DNA of 64,000 nucleotides from Nocardioides mangrovicus. GTDB lineage: Bacteria > Actinomycetota > Actinomycetes > Propionibacteriales > Nocardioidaceae. The notes under the pieces were generated by a model, which was not told the origin of the DNA, searched no databases, and saw only the letters and a list, made by a program, of their open reading frames with translations. Below are positions 24,128 to 33,346 of this stretch, piece by piece. The stretch spans positions 581,614 through 645,613 of the forward strand of contig NZ_RDBE01000001.1 in NCBI RefSeq assembly GCF_003674065.1, given 5' to 3'. Made by a program: the position numbers and the translations under genes. Positions within the stretch are counted from its first letter, which is position 1, and every line of letters begins with the position of its first letter.

Positions 24128-26101
24128 ATGATCACCAAGCTCCTGGTCGCGAACCGAGGCGAGATCGCCCGTCGCGTCTTCCGCACCTGCCGCGACCTCG
24201 GTGTTGCGACGGTCGCCGTCTACTCCGACGCCGACACCGAGGCGCCGTTCGTCCGCGAGGCAGACGAGGCCGTCCCGCTCGGCGGGCAGACGCCGGGCGA
24301 GTCCTACCTGCGCGCCGACCTGGTCGTCGCGGCGGCGCTGCGGGTCGGGGCCGACGCGGTCCACCCCGGCTACGGCTTCCTGTCCGAGAACGCCGACTTC
24401 GCGCGGGCCTGCGCCGACGCCGGGCTGACCTTCGTCGGACCGGGCGTCGAGGCGATCGAGCTCATGGGCTCGAAGCTCACCGCGCGCTCGATCATGGAGG
24501 ACGCCGGGGTGCCGGTGCTCCCCGGGCGCGACCTCACCGGCGTGGACGACGCGAAGGTGTGCGGCCTGGCCGAGGAGGTCGGCTGGCCGATCCTGGTCAA
24601 GGCGTCGTTCGGCGGTGGCGGGCGTGGCATGCGCGTCGTCCGCGAGGAGGCCGACCTGCTCGAGGCCATCGCGTCCGCGCGGCGCGAGGCCGGCTCGGCA
24701 TTCGGCAACGACACCGTCTTCCTCGAGCACTACGTCGACGAGCCCCGCCACGTCGAGATCCAGATCTTCGGCGACATCCACGGCACCGTCGTCCACCTCA
24801 ACGAGCGCGACTGCTCGATCCAGCGCCGCCACCAGAAGGTGGTGGAGGAGAGCCCGTCGCCGGCCGTGACCCCGGAGCTGCGCGAGACGATGGGCGCCGC
24901 AGCAGTCGAGGCCGGCCGTGCCCTCGGGTACGTCGGCGCCGGGACCGTCGAGTTCCTGCTCGCCCCCGACGGCCGGTTCTTCTTCCTCGAGGTCAACACC
25001 CGGCTGCAGGTCGAGCACCCGGTGACCGAGATGGTCACCGGTCTCGACCTGGTCCGCCTTCAGCTCGAGGTGGCCTCCGGCCTGCCGCTGCCGCCCGAGG
25101 CGCAGGCGCCGACCATCACCGGCCATGCCGTCGAGGTGCGGCTCTACGCCGAGGACCCGGCGCACGAGTTCCTGCCCGCCGCCGGGACCCTCGAGGAGTT
25201 CACCGTCCCGCTCGGGCCCGGGGTCCGGCTCGACGGCGGCGTCGAGACCGGCGACGTGGTGTCGACGAACTACGACCCGATGCTGGCCAAGGTGATCGCC
25301 CACGGCGCGACCCGCGAGGAGGCGGTCGCCCGGCTGGTCCGCGCGCTCCGCAACGCCCGGGTGCACGGGGTCACGACGAACCGCTCGCTGCTCGTCGGCA
25401 TCCTCGAGCACCCCGACTTCGCGGCGTCGAGGGTCGACACCCACTTCTTCGACCGAGTTCCGCCCGAGACGCTCCTCCAAGACGTCCCGCCCGACCGGGC
25501 CGCCGCCGCTTCCCTGGCGGCCGCCCTCTCGGCGCAGGCGGGGGAGCGGGCCGCGACGCGGGTGCTGGCCACGATCCCGTCCGGCTTCCGGACGAACCCG
25601 TCCGACCTGCAGCGCCGTGCCTACCTGCACGGAGCGACCAAGGTCGAGGTCGGCTACGCGCTCGGACGCGCCCCGGTCTTCGAGGTCGACGGCGACGAGA
25701 TCGACGTCCGCGTGCTGTCGGTGTCGCCGGTGGCGGCCGACCTCGTCGTGGCCGGTGTACGACGCCGCTACGACGTGCGGCTCGGCGCTCGCGCGACGTA
25801 CGTCGACTGGCCGGGCGGCTCGCTCGAGCTCAAGCCGGTCCCGCGCTTCCCGGACCCCGACGACCTCGCCGAGCCCGGCTCGCTGCTCGCCCCGATGCCC
25901 GGCACCGTCGTCCGCGTGACCGTCGCGGCGGGCGACACCGTGAGCGCCGGCCAGACCGTGCTGGTGATCGAGGCGATGAAGATGGAGCACGCGATCACCG
26001 CCGACACCGACGGCGTCGTCGGCGACCTGCCCGTGACCGTCGGCCAGGCGGTCGACAACGGACAGGTGCTGATCGTGATCGAGGAGACCGTCGGTGAGTG
26101 A
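24128..26101 (+). CDS. Acyl-CoA carboxylase alpha subunit (biotin carboxylase + BCCP)
   Basis: 657 aa. Biotin carboxylase domain (about 1-450): KLLVANRGEIARRVFRT start, ATP-grasp loop KASFGGGGRGMRVV, EVNTRLQVEHPVTEM active-site segment. A middle region of about 120 residues precedes a C-terminal biotinyl domain with the biotin-accepting lysine in IEAMKMEHAI (about residue 618). This domain order is that of LiuD/AtuF/AccA-type subunits. It overlaps the next gene by 8 bp, indicating coupling. Confidence 0.92.
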   Translation: MITKLLVANRGEIARRVFRTCRDLGVATVAVYSDADTEAPFVREADEAVPLGGQTPGESYLRADLVVAAALRVGADAVHPGYGFLSENADFARACADAGLTFVGPGVEAIELMGSKLTARSIMEDAGVPVLPGRDLTGVDDAKVCGLAEEVGWPILVKASFGGGGRGMRVVREEADLLEAIASARREAGSAFGNDTVFLEHYVDEPRHVEIQIFGDIHGTVVHLNERDCSIQRRHQKVVEESPSPAVTPELRETMGAAAVEAGRALGYVGAGTVEFLLAPDGRFFFLEVNTRLQVEHPVTEMVTGLDLVRLQLEVASGLPLPPEAQAPTITGHAVEVRLYAEDPAHEFLPAAGTLEEFTVPLGPGVRLDGGVETGDVVSTNYDPMLAKVIAHGATREEAVARLVRALRNARVHGVTTNRSLLVGILEHPDFAASRVDTHFFDRVPPETLLQDVPPDRAAAASLAAALSAQAGERAATRVLATIPSGFRTNPSDLQRRAYLHGATKVEVGYALGRAPVFEVDGDEIDVRVLSVSPVAADLVVAGVRRRYDVRLGARATYVDWPGGSLELKPVPRFPDPDDLAEPGSLLAPMPGTVVRVTVAAGDTVSAGQTVLVIEAMKMEHAITADTDGVVGDLPVTVGQAVDNGQVLIVIEETVGE

Positions 26102-26855
26102 GCTCCTCTACGAGGTCCGCGACGGCGCCGCGTGGATCACGATCAACCGGCCCGAGGCCCGCAACGCCCTCAACACCGCCGTCCGCGAGGGCCTCAAGGA
26201 CGCCTTCGAGCGCGCCGAGGCCGACCCCGCCGTCTCGGTCGTCGTGCTGACCGGCGCCGGGGACAAGGCGTTCTGCGCCGGCGGCGACCTCAAGGAGATG
26301 GCGTCGGCCTCGCTGACGATCCCGCCGCCCGACTACGTGCCCCAACCCAACCGCACGCTGCCGATGACGAAGCCGGTCGTGGCCGCGGTCAACGGCGGCG
26401 CCTTCGGCGGCGGGTTCCTGCTCGCCCAGTCGGCCGACCTCGTCGTCGCGGCCGAGCACGCGAAGCTCGGCATCTCCGAGATCAAGATCGGCCGAGGTGC
26501 ACCGTGGGCGGCGCCCCTGCCCTGGCTGGTCCCGCCGCGGATCGCGATGCAGATGCTGGTCACCGGCGAGCCGTTGACCGCGCAGCGCGCCTACGAGGTC
26601 GGGCTGGTCAACGAGGTCGTCCCGGCCGACGAGCTGCTCAGCCGCACCGAGGCGCTCGTCGCGGCGATCGTCGCCTGCGCCCCCCTCTCGGTCCGGGCCG
26701 GCAAGGCCACCGTGTACGCCGCGGCGCAGCACGGTCGTGACGCGGCCTTCGACGCCGCCGAGCAGATCTGGGAGCCGGTCTACCTGAGCGAGGACGCCCA
26801 GGAGGGACCGCGGGCGTTCGCCGAGAAGAGGAGGCCGGTGTGGCAGGGCCGCTGA
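26094..26855 (+). CDS. Enoyl-CoA hydratase/isomerase family protein
   Basis: 253-aa crotonase-fold protein. Oxyanion-hole segments are FCAGGDLKEM (about residues 61-70) and AVNGGAFGGGFLLAQSADL; the position of the catalytic glutamates falls in KLGISEIKIGRGAPWAAPL. GTG start overlaps the biotin subunit by 8 bp. In the LiuC/AtuE position of leucine/terpene clusters it would hydrate the carboxylated enoyl-CoA. Substrate unproved. Confidence 0.88.
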   Translation: MSELLYEVRDGAAWITINRPEARNALNTAVREGLKDAFERAEADPAVSVVVLTGAGDKAFCAGGDLKEMASASLTIPPPDYVPQPNRTLPMTKPVVAAVNGGAFGGGFLLAQSADLVVAAEHAKLGISEIKIGRGAPWAAPLPWLVPPRIAMQMLVTGEPLTAQRAYEVGLVNEVVPADELLSRTEALVAAIVACAPLSVRAGKATVYAAAQHGRDAAFDAAEQIWEPVYLSEDAQEGPRAFAEKRRPVWQGR

Positions 26856-27649
26856 TCGCCGATCTCGTCCACGACCTGTCCGAGGAGTCCTACGACCTCG
26901 TAGGGATCCTCACCGACGCCGCCGACTGCGCGTGGGCCGTCCCGACCCCCGCGGTCGGCTGGACCGTCCACGACCAGGTCGCCCATCTCGCGCACTTCGA
27001 CTGGGTGACCCGGATGGCGGTCACGGAGCCGGCGTACTTCGTCCGGCTGCGCGACGGGCTGCACGACCTGCAGACGTACGTCGACTCGATCGGCCCCGCC
27101 AACGCCTCGCGCGACGGCGTCGACATGCTCCGCTGGTGGACCACCGAGCGGGGCGCCCTCCAGAGCGCCTTCCTCGACGCCGACCCCACCGAGCGGGTGC
27201 CGTGGTTCGGCCCGGCCATGAGCCTGGCCTCGAAGGTGACCGCACGGATCATGGAGACCTGGGCGCACGGGCAGGACGTCGCCGACGCCCTCGGCGTCAC
27301 GCGGACACCCACCGACCGGCTGCGCCACGTCGCCCGGATCGGGGTGCTCGCGATGCCGAACAGCTTCCGCACCCACGGCCGGGACGCCCCGCAGACGCCC
27401 GTCCGCGTCGAGCTCCGGGCGCCGTCCGGGGACACCTGGGCGTGGGGGCCCGACGACGCTGCCGACGCGGTGGTCGGCGACGCCCTCGACTTCTGCCGGG
27501 TGGTCACCCAGCGCCGGCATGTCGCCGACACCGCACTCGCGGTGAGCGGGCGCACGGCGCAGGCCTGGATCGAGGTCGCGCAAGCATTCGCGGGCCCGCC
27601 CGGTGCGGGACGCAGCCCCGGCCAGTTCCCAGCGAGGGAGAACGCATGA
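26840..27649 (+). CDS. TIGR03084 family (DinB/maleylpyruvate isomerase-like) protein
   Basis: 269 aa, GTG start inside the hydratase 3' end (16-bp overlap). N-terminal DinB-like four-helix bundle with WTVHDQVAHLAHFDW (about residues 34-48) and METWAHGQDVADALG, the histidines of which bind a metal in this superfamily; a smaller C-terminal domain follows. TIGR03084 proteins occur next to AtuA-type genes in actinobacteria and their activity is not established. Its tight placement in this operon argues for a pathway role. Confidence 0.8.
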   Translation: MAGPLIADLVHDLSEESYDLVGILTDAADCAWAVPTPAVGWTVHDQVAHLAHFDWVTRMAVTEPAYFVRLRDGLHDLQTYVDSIGPANASRDGVDMLRWWTTERGALQSAFLDADPTERVPWFGPAMSLASKVTARIMETWAHGQDVADALGVTRTPTDRLRHVARIGVLAMPNSFRTHGRDAPQTPVRVELRAPSGDTWAWGPDDAADAVVGDALDFCRVVTQRRHVADTALAVSGRTAQAWIEVAQAFAGPPGAGRSPGQFPARENA

Positions 27650-29409
27650 GTGCGCGTCCCGTCCGGATCGCCAACGCGGCCGGCTTCTACGGCGACCGTT
27701 TCGACGCGGTGAAGGAGATGGTCGAGGGCGGACCGATCGACGTCCTGACCGGCGACTACCTTGCCGAGCTCACCATGCTGATCCTGTGGAAGGCCCGGCA
27801 GAAGAACCCTGCGCTCGGTTACGCCACGACGTTCCTCGGCCAGCTCGAGCAGGTGCTCGGCACCTGTCTCGACCGCGGGATCAAGGTGGTCACCAACGCC
27901 GGCGGGCTCAACCCCGGTGGTCTCGCCGACGAGGTTCGGACGCTGTCGCAGCGGCTGGGGCTTCAGGCGAAGGTCGCGCACGTGAGCGGTGACGACCTCC
28001 TCGACCGGATCCCCGACCTGGTCGCGCAGGGCGAGCACCTGGCCCACCTCGACACCGGTCGCAAGCTCGACGAGGCCGGGATCGAGCCGGTCTCGGCCAA
28101 CGCCTACCTCGGCGGGTTCGGGATCACCTGGGCGCTCGACGCCGGTGCCGACGTCGTCGTCTGCCCGAGGGTGACCGACGCGGCGCTCGTCGTCGGACCG
28201 GCCGCCTGGTGGCACGGCTGGGGACCGGATGACCTCGACCAGCTGGCCGGGGCGGTCGCGGCCGGGCACGTGATCGAGTGCGGGCCGCAGGCGTGCGGCG
28301 GCAACTACTCGTGGCTCGACGAGATCACCGACCGCCGCTACCCCGGCTTCCCGATCGCCGAGGTCGCGGCCGACGGCTCGAGCGTGATCACCAAGCACGA
28401 GGGGACGGGCGGGTTGGTGTCGCCGGGCACGGTCACCGCGCAGCTGCTCTACGAGATCGCCGAGCCGGCGTACGCCAACCCCGACGTCGTCGCGCACTTC
28501 GACACCGTCGAGCTCACCCAGGAGGCGCCGCACCGGGTGCGGATCTCCGGCACCCGCGGCGCCCCGCCGCCCGACCGGCTCAAGGTCGCGCTCAACCACG
28601 TCGGTGGCTACCGCAACTCGATGACGATGGTCGTCACCGGCCTCGACGTCGAGGAGAAGGTCGACTGGGCGCTCGACGAGCTGTTCACCGCGCTCGGCGG
28701 TCGCGAGCAGTTCGACGACGTGGACGTGCGGCTGACCCGGTTCGACCGCGAGGACGCCGGCACCGAGGAGCTCGCCGGCGCCCAGCTGACCGTGTCGGTG
28801 AAGGACCGCGACCGCACCAAGGTCGGGCGCCGGTTCTCCAACGCGACGATGGGCCTCTTCCTCGGCGGGTACGCCGGGTTCCACGCGACCACGCCGCCGT
28901 CGGGGGAGAAGGAGTTCGGCGTCTACTGGCCGGCCACCGTCCCCGCGTCGTACGTCGAGCACATCGTGGTCCTGCCCGACGGCAGCACCGAGACGGTGCC
29001 GCACCCGGCGCCGGCGTCCGCGCCCGTCGTCCGCGCTCGGGAGGTGGACCTGCCGCCGGTCCCGACCGGCCCGACCACCCGCGCACCGCTCGGTCGGGTG
29101 GCGGCCGCGCGCAGCGGCGACAAGGGCGGCAACGCCAACGTCGGGCTCTGGACGCGCGACCCCGCAGCGTACGCGTGGCTACGTGGGGCGCTCACCGTCG
29201 AGACGTTCCGCGAGCTGCTGCCGGAGGCCGACGGCCTCGAGGTACGTCGCTTCGAGCTGGCCAACCTCTGGGCGCTCAACTTCGTCGTCGTCGGCCTGCT
29301 CGGCGAGGGCGTCGCGTCCTCCACCCGTCCCGATCCGCAGGGCAAGGCGGTCGGCGAGTACGTCCGCAGCCGCCTGCTCGACATCCCCACGTCCCTGCTC
29401 ACCCCTTGA
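27646..29409 (+). CDS. AtuA family protein (acyclic terpene utilisation, DUF1446)
   Basis: 587 aa from the ATG at 27646, which overlaps the preceding stop (ATGA) and has GAGGGAG upstream. The N-terminal AtuA domain (about 1-450) starts VRIANAAGFYGDRFDAVKEM and contains GPQACGGNYSWL; a C-terminal AtuA-like ferredoxin-fold domain carries ARSGDKGGNANVGLW. AtuA is required for citronellol/geraniol catabolism in Pseudomonas, but its reaction is unknown. Here it sits with acyl-CoA carboxylase and hydratase genes, as in atu clusters. Confidence 0.88.
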   Translation: MSARPVRIANAAGFYGDRFDAVKEMVEGGPIDVLTGDYLAELTMLILWKARQKNPALGYATTFLGQLEQVLGTCLDRGIKVVTNAGGLNPGGLADEVRTLSQRLGLQAKVAHVSGDDLLDRIPDLVAQGEHLAHLDTGRKLDEAGIEPVSANAYLGGFGITWALDAGADVVVCPRVTDAALVVGPAAWWHGWGPDDLDQLAGAVAAGHVIECGPQACGGNYSWLDEITDRRYPGFPIAEVAADGSSVITKHEGTGGLVSPGTVTAQLLYEIAEPAYANPDVVAHFDTVELTQEAPHRVRISGTRGAPPPDRLKVALNHVGGYRNSMTMVVTGLDVEEKVDWALDELFTALGGREQFDDVDVRLTRFDREDAGTEELAGAQLTVSVKDRDRTKVGRRFSNATMGLFLGGYAGFHATTPPSGEKEFGVYWPATVPASYVEHIVVLPDGSTETVPHPAPASAPVVRAREVDLPPVPTGPTTRAPLGRVAAARSGDKGGNANVGLWTRDPAAYAWLRGALTVETFRELLPEADGLEVRRFELANLWALNFVVVGLLGEGVASSTRPDPQGKAVGEYVRSRLLDIPTSLLTP

Positions 29410-29421
29410 CCGGAGAGTCCC

Positions 29422-30576
29422 ATGGAGTTCAGCACCAACCCCGACCACGAGGCGCTGCGCAAGGCCGTCGCCGACATCTGCGACGGCTTCGGCCCGCAGT
29501 GGTACGTCGAGCACGCCGAGCGGCGCGAGCCCACGACGCAGCTGTGGGAGACGCTCGGCAAGCACGGTTACATCGGGATCAACATCCCCGAGGAGCACGG
29601 CGGGGGCGGGGCCGGGCTGACCGAGCTCGCCATCGTCGTCGAGGAGTCGGCCGCTCGCGGGACACCGCTGCTCCTCCTGCTGGTCGCCTCCGCGATCTCG
29701 GCCGAGGTGATCGCGACGTACGGCTCGGACGAGCAGAAGGCGCACTGGCTGCCCCGGCTGGCCGACGGCAGCGGCAAGGTCGTCTTCGCGATCACCGAGC
29801 CCGACGCCGGGTCCAACTCGCACCAGCTCTCGACGACCGCCAGCAAGGACGGCGACCAGTGGGTTCTCACCGGCCAGAAGTACTACATCTCCGGCGTCGA
29901 CGAGGCCGACGCGATCCTCGTCGTCGCGCGCACCGGCACCGACGAGGCGACCGGCCGCGGACGGCTCTCCCTGTTCATCGTCGACACGGACGCGCCCGGT
30001 CTGGAGAAGACGCCACTCCCTGTTTCGGTGACGCTGCCGGACAAGCAGTTCACGCTGCACTTCGACGACGTCCGGCTGCCGGCGGACCGGCTGGTCGGCA
30101 CCGAGGGCGACGGGCTGCGTCAGGTGTTCCGGGGGCTCAACCCGGAGCGGATCACGGGTGCCGCGCTGTGCGTCGGGATCGGTCGGCACGTGCTCGCGCA
30201 GGCCTCGGCGTACGCGAACACCCGTGAGGTGTGGGGCACCCCGATCGGCACCCACCAGGGCGTCTCGCACGCGCTCGCGAAGGCGAAGATCGAGGTCGAG
30301 CTCGCCGCCTTGATGACCGCGCGTGCCGCCTGGCTGCACGATCAGGGGATGCCCGCCGGCGAGGCGTCCAACATGGCCAAGTACGCCGCAGCCGAGGCCG
30401 CGCTCGCCGCCACCGACGCCGCGATCCAGACCCACGGCGGCAACGGCCTGGCCACCGAGTACGGCCTGCTGCCCTACTGGGGTCTCGCCCGGCTGCTCCG
30501 GATCGCGCCGGTCAACCGCGAGATGGTCCTCAACTTCGTCGCCCAGAACTCGCTCGGCCTGCCCCGTTCGTACTGA
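29422..30576 (+). CDS. Acyl-CoA dehydrogenase
   Basis: 384-aa flavoprotein with the three-domain ACAD fold; FAITEPDAGSNSHQL (FAD/substrate loop, about residues 122-136) and QTHGGNGLATEYGLLPYWGLAR near the C-terminus. The usual C-terminal catalytic glutamate motif (YEGT) is replaced by RIAPVNREM. A glutamate occurs instead in NTREVWGTPIG, the position equivalent to the base of isovaleryl-CoA-type dehydrogenases, which suggests a branched substrate. Electrons would go to ETF. GGAGAG lies upstream of the ATG. Confidence 0.88.
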   Translation: MEFSTNPDHEALRKAVADICDGFGPQWYVEHAERREPTTQLWETLGKHGYIGINIPEEHGGGGAGLTELAIVVEESAARGTPLLLLLVASAISAEVIATYGSDEQKAHWLPRLADGSGKVVFAITEPDAGSNSHQLSTTASKDGDQWVLTGQKYYISGVDEADAILVVARTGTDEATGRGRLSLFIVDTDAPGLEKTPLPVSVTLPDKQFTLHFDDVRLPADRLVGTEGDGLRQVFRGLNPERITGAALCVGIGRHVLAQASAYANTREVWGTPIGTHQGVSHALAKAKIEVELAALMTARAAWLHDQGMPAGEASNMAKYAAAEAALAATDAAIQTHGGNGLATEYGLLPYWGLARLLRIAPVNREMVLNFVAQNSLGLPRSY

Positions 30577-30590
30577 TCACGGAGATCGTC

Positions 30591-32192
30591 ATGGAACCAG
30601 CCGTCCTCGCCGACAACCTGATCCACCGGGTCAACGTCGGCGACAGCCTGACCCGCACCGCGCGCCGGCGGCCCGACAACGTCGCGGTCGTCGACGGCGA
30701 CCGGAGCTGGACGTACGCCGAGCTCGACGCGTGGGTGAACCGGGTCGCGCACGCCCTCGCGCGCGACGGCTACACCCGCGGCGACGCCTTCGCCCTGGCG
30801 TCGGGGAACAGCGCCGAGTTCCTCGCCGTCTACTACGCCTGTGCCAAGCTCGGCGTCGTCTGCGTGCCGATGAACCTCGGCTGGCGCGAGAAGGAGATCG
30901 GCTACGTCCTCGACCACTCCGAGGCGAAGGGGCTCGCGGTCGAGGCCCAGCTCGCGGCCGCGATGGCGCCCGCGGTCCGGGGCACGGCGGCGGTCCGCGA
31001 CGTCGTGGTCCTGCCCGGCCTCGGCGGCGAGGACGCCGACTTCGGCGACGCCACGGTCCGCACCCTCGACGCGCTGCTCGACCACGCGGACGACGGCCCG
31101 GTCGAGGTGTACGTCGAGGACCGCGACGCCCTGACCTTCCTCTACACGTCGGGCACCACGTCGTTCCCGAAGGGCGTCGTCGGCAACCACACGGCGATCT
31201 ACCTCGAGTCGATGATGATGTGCCTCGAGGCCCAGTTCGTCGACGACGACGTGTTCGTCGCGATGATGCCGATGTTCCACACGGCGCAGATCAACTGTCA
31301 CTGCACGAGCGCCGTCATCGTCGGCGCGACGATCCGCGTCGAGCGGGCGTTCGACCCGGGCCGGCTGCTCGCGACGATCGAGGAGCACCGGGTCACCCAG
31401 ATCTTCGGGCTGCCGATGATGTATCGCGCGATGCTCGACCACCCGGCGATGGAGCAGGCCGACGTGAGCTCGCTGCGCCGGGCCCTCTATGCGATGGCGC
31501 CGATGCCCGAGGCACTCGTCAAGCGCTGCGTCGAGCGCTTCGACTGCGGCTTCTACCTGCTGTTCGGGCAGACCGAGATGAGCCCGACGACCACGCTGTT
31601 CCGCCCCGAGCACCAGCTCAGCCACAACGGCGCGGCCGGCACCCCGGTGGTCAACGTCGAGGTCGCGATCATGGACGACGAGGGCCGGCTGCTGCCGCAG
31701 GGCGAGCAGGGCCACATCGTCTACCGCGGGCCGCAGACGATGACGGCGTACCTGAAGAACCCGGAGGCGACGGCCGAGGCGTTCGCGCACGGCTGGTTCC
31801 ACTCCGGCGACGTCGGGGTGTTCGACGCCGACGGGCTGCTGTGGTTCAAGGACCGCAGCAAGGACGTGATCAAGACCGGTGGCGAGAACGTCGCCTCGAT
31901 CGAGGTCGAGAAGGCGGTCTACGCCGCCAGCCCGGACGTCGCCGAGGTGGTCGTCGTCGGGCTGCCGCACGAGCACTGGACCGAGGCGATCACCGCCTTC
32001 GTCGTCCCGGTGGCGGGGGCGAGCATCGACGAGGCAGCTCTCATCGCCGAGGTCAAGGGGATCATCGACCCCTACAAGGCACCCAAGGCGGTCGTGCTGG
32101 TCGACGCCCTGCCGAAGACCTCGACCGGCAAGATCCAGAAGAACGTCGTGAGGGACGAGCACGCGCTCCACTACGGTGGGGACGATGCCTGA
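30591..32192 (+). CDS. Acyl-CoA synthetase (second of the operon)
   Basis: 533 aa from the ATG at 30591. Motifs: FLYTSGTTSFPKGVVGNH (P-loop), YLLFGQTEMSP, GWFHSGDVG, DRSKDVIKTGGENVAS, and the catalytic lysine in TSTGKIQKNVVR. The two synthetases differ throughout, so they are not a recent duplication. One may act on the starting acid and the other on a shortened intermediate. Its stop overlaps the TetR gene start by 8 bp. Confidence 0.9.
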   Translation: MEPAVLADNLIHRVNVGDSLTRTARRRPDNVAVVDGDRSWTYAELDAWVNRVAHALARDGYTRGDAFALASGNSAEFLAVYYACAKLGVVCVPMNLGWREKEIGYVLDHSEAKGLAVEAQLAAAMAPAVRGTAAVRDVVVLPGLGGEDADFGDATVRTLDALLDHADDGPVEVYVEDRDALTFLYTSGTTSFPKGVVGNHTAIYLESMMMCLEAQFVDDDVFVAMMPMFHTAQINCHCTSAVIVGATIRVERAFDPGRLLATIEEHRVTQIFGLPMMYRAMLDHPAMEQADVSSLRRALYAMAPMPEALVKRCVERFDCGFYLLFGQTEMSPTTTLFRPEHQLSHNGAAGTPVVNVEVAIMDDEGRLLPQGEQGHIVYRGPQTMTAYLKNPEATAEAFAHGWFHSGDVGVFDADGLLWFKDRSKDVIKTGGENVASIEVEKAVYAASPDVAEVVVVGLPHEHWTEAITAFVVPVAGASIDEAALIAEVKGIIDPYKAPKAVVLVDALPKTSTGKIQKNVVRDEHALHYGGDDA

Positions 32193-32772
32193 CGGTGCTC
32201 CCCGCGTCCGCGACCCCGCACGCAAGGAGAAGATCCTCGCCGCGGCGGCGTTCCTGATCGCGCGCAACGGCTACCACTCGGTGTCGATGGCCGACATCGG
32301 TCGCGAGGCGGGCATCGTCGGCTCCGGCATCTACCGGCACTTCGACGGCAAGGCCGCGATCCTGGTCGCGATCTTCGACCAGGTCATCGACGACCTGCTC
32401 ACCGACGAGCAGCGGATCGTCGAGTCGCAGCCCGACCTGGTGCGCGCGCTCGACCTGCTGATCGACGGCCAGGTCGAGTTCGTCGTGGGCACCCGCGCGA
32501 TCGCGCAGGTCTACCACAACGAGATCGCCAACCTGCCCGACGAGGACCGCAGCCGGCTGCGCCGCAAGCAGCGCCTCTACGTCGAGGACTGGGTGCACGT
32601 GGTCCGCGCGCTTCGGCCCGACCTCGACGACGTCGAGGCGCGGACGCTGGTGCACGCGGCGATCAGCGCGATCCAGTCGACGCTCTTCCACCATGCCGGG
32701 CTGGACGAGGAGCGCCTACACCGAACCCTCGCTGCGTCTGCTCGTCGAATCCTGCTCGCTCCTGTGGACTGA
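32185..32772 (+). CDS. TetR-family transcriptional regulator
   Basis: 195 aa from the ATG at 32185 (a GTG at 32176 is a weaker option). N-terminal helix-turn-helix: KILAAAAFLIARNGYHSVSMADIGREAGIVGSGIYRHFDGK (residues about 15-55); the C-terminal ligand domain resembles KstR2/FadR-type acyl-CoA sensors. It is the last gene of the operon, so it probably autoregulates by binding the palindrome at 20761-20780, 11 kb upstream. Confidence 0.88.
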   Translation: MPDGAPRVRDPARKEKILAAAAFLIARNGYHSVSMADIGREAGIVGSGIYRHFDGKAAILVAIFDQVIDDLLTDEQRIVESQPDLVRALDLLIDGQVEFVVGTRAIAQVYHNEIANLPDEDRSRLRRKQRLYVEDWVHVVRALRPDLDDVEARTLVHAAISAIQSTLFHHAGLDEERLHRTLAASARRILLAPVD

Positions 32773-33288
32773 GCCGACATCCGCAAGCACCCGGTGAGGG
32801 ACGAGCCGCGTCACCATGGGTTTGGGACCCTCGAAGGGGGCGTTCGAGTACAGCTTCCGAGGTGTGCTGCTGAAGCGGTCGGACGAGCTCATCGCGCACC
32901 GCGGTTCCCGGGCCCTCACCTCGCGGCACCGGACGACGAGTGGCCGGGCCCGGTGCGGCGACCGTCAGTCGCGGCCTGTCGAGAGTGCGCGCTCGCAGGT
33001 GCGTCTGCAATCGTCGGACAGGTCGAGTGCTCGCAGTCCTGAGCGCGACGCCAGGTAGCTGAACGGGACGGGCCGTCTGAGAGCGCCTCGATCGACCGAC
33101 CGATCCGTCGGCGAGCAGCTGCGCGCCTCCGACCTGCATGTTCAGCGCCTTGGTGACGGGCTGATCGGCCGGCAGGCCGGCGTCGTCGGCCCGCTCCGGG
33201 GCCCGCGCTGAGGCCTCGGTCACAAATGACCGGCGGGTACGTCTTGACTCGCTGTGACGACGCACACATGATGAGCGCATGCCCATTA
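32773..33288. other. Intergenic region without recognised gene
   Basis: About 500 bp between the acyl-CoA operon and the sugar-transport unit. Several overlapping frames exist on both strands but none shows family resemblance or a good ribosome binding site. A small GCCC-ATTA-GGGC hairpin lies at 33281-33292, beside the A+T-rich motif. Confidence 0.55.
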
Positions 33289-33291
33289 GGG

Positions 33292-33312
33292 CAGTGAATA
33301 TATATCCGCAGA
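33292..33312. promoter_or_regulatory. A+T-rich site upstream of unit A (candidate SorC operator)
   Basis: GTGAATATATATCCGCAG stands out in the GC-rich background, about 40 bp before the first substrate-binding-protein gene. Its ATATCC half resembles ATTCATATCC upstream of the GlpD-like gene and ATTCATATCG upstream of the E1 alpha gene. Candidate operator or promoter of the large transport/catabolic unit. Confidence 0.45.
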
Positions 33313-33346
33313 CGCCGACCGAGCGGCGCCTTCCGAGGAGAACCAG

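Noticed and set aside
32794-33058. Short plus-strand frames after the TetR gene
   Set aside because: Two overlapping frames with equal, low coding quality and no homology that I recognise.
33064-33269. Minus-strand frame with LPADQPVTKALNMQVGG
   Set aside because: Briefly looked protein-like, but I could not match it to a family and it has no start signal or conserved context.
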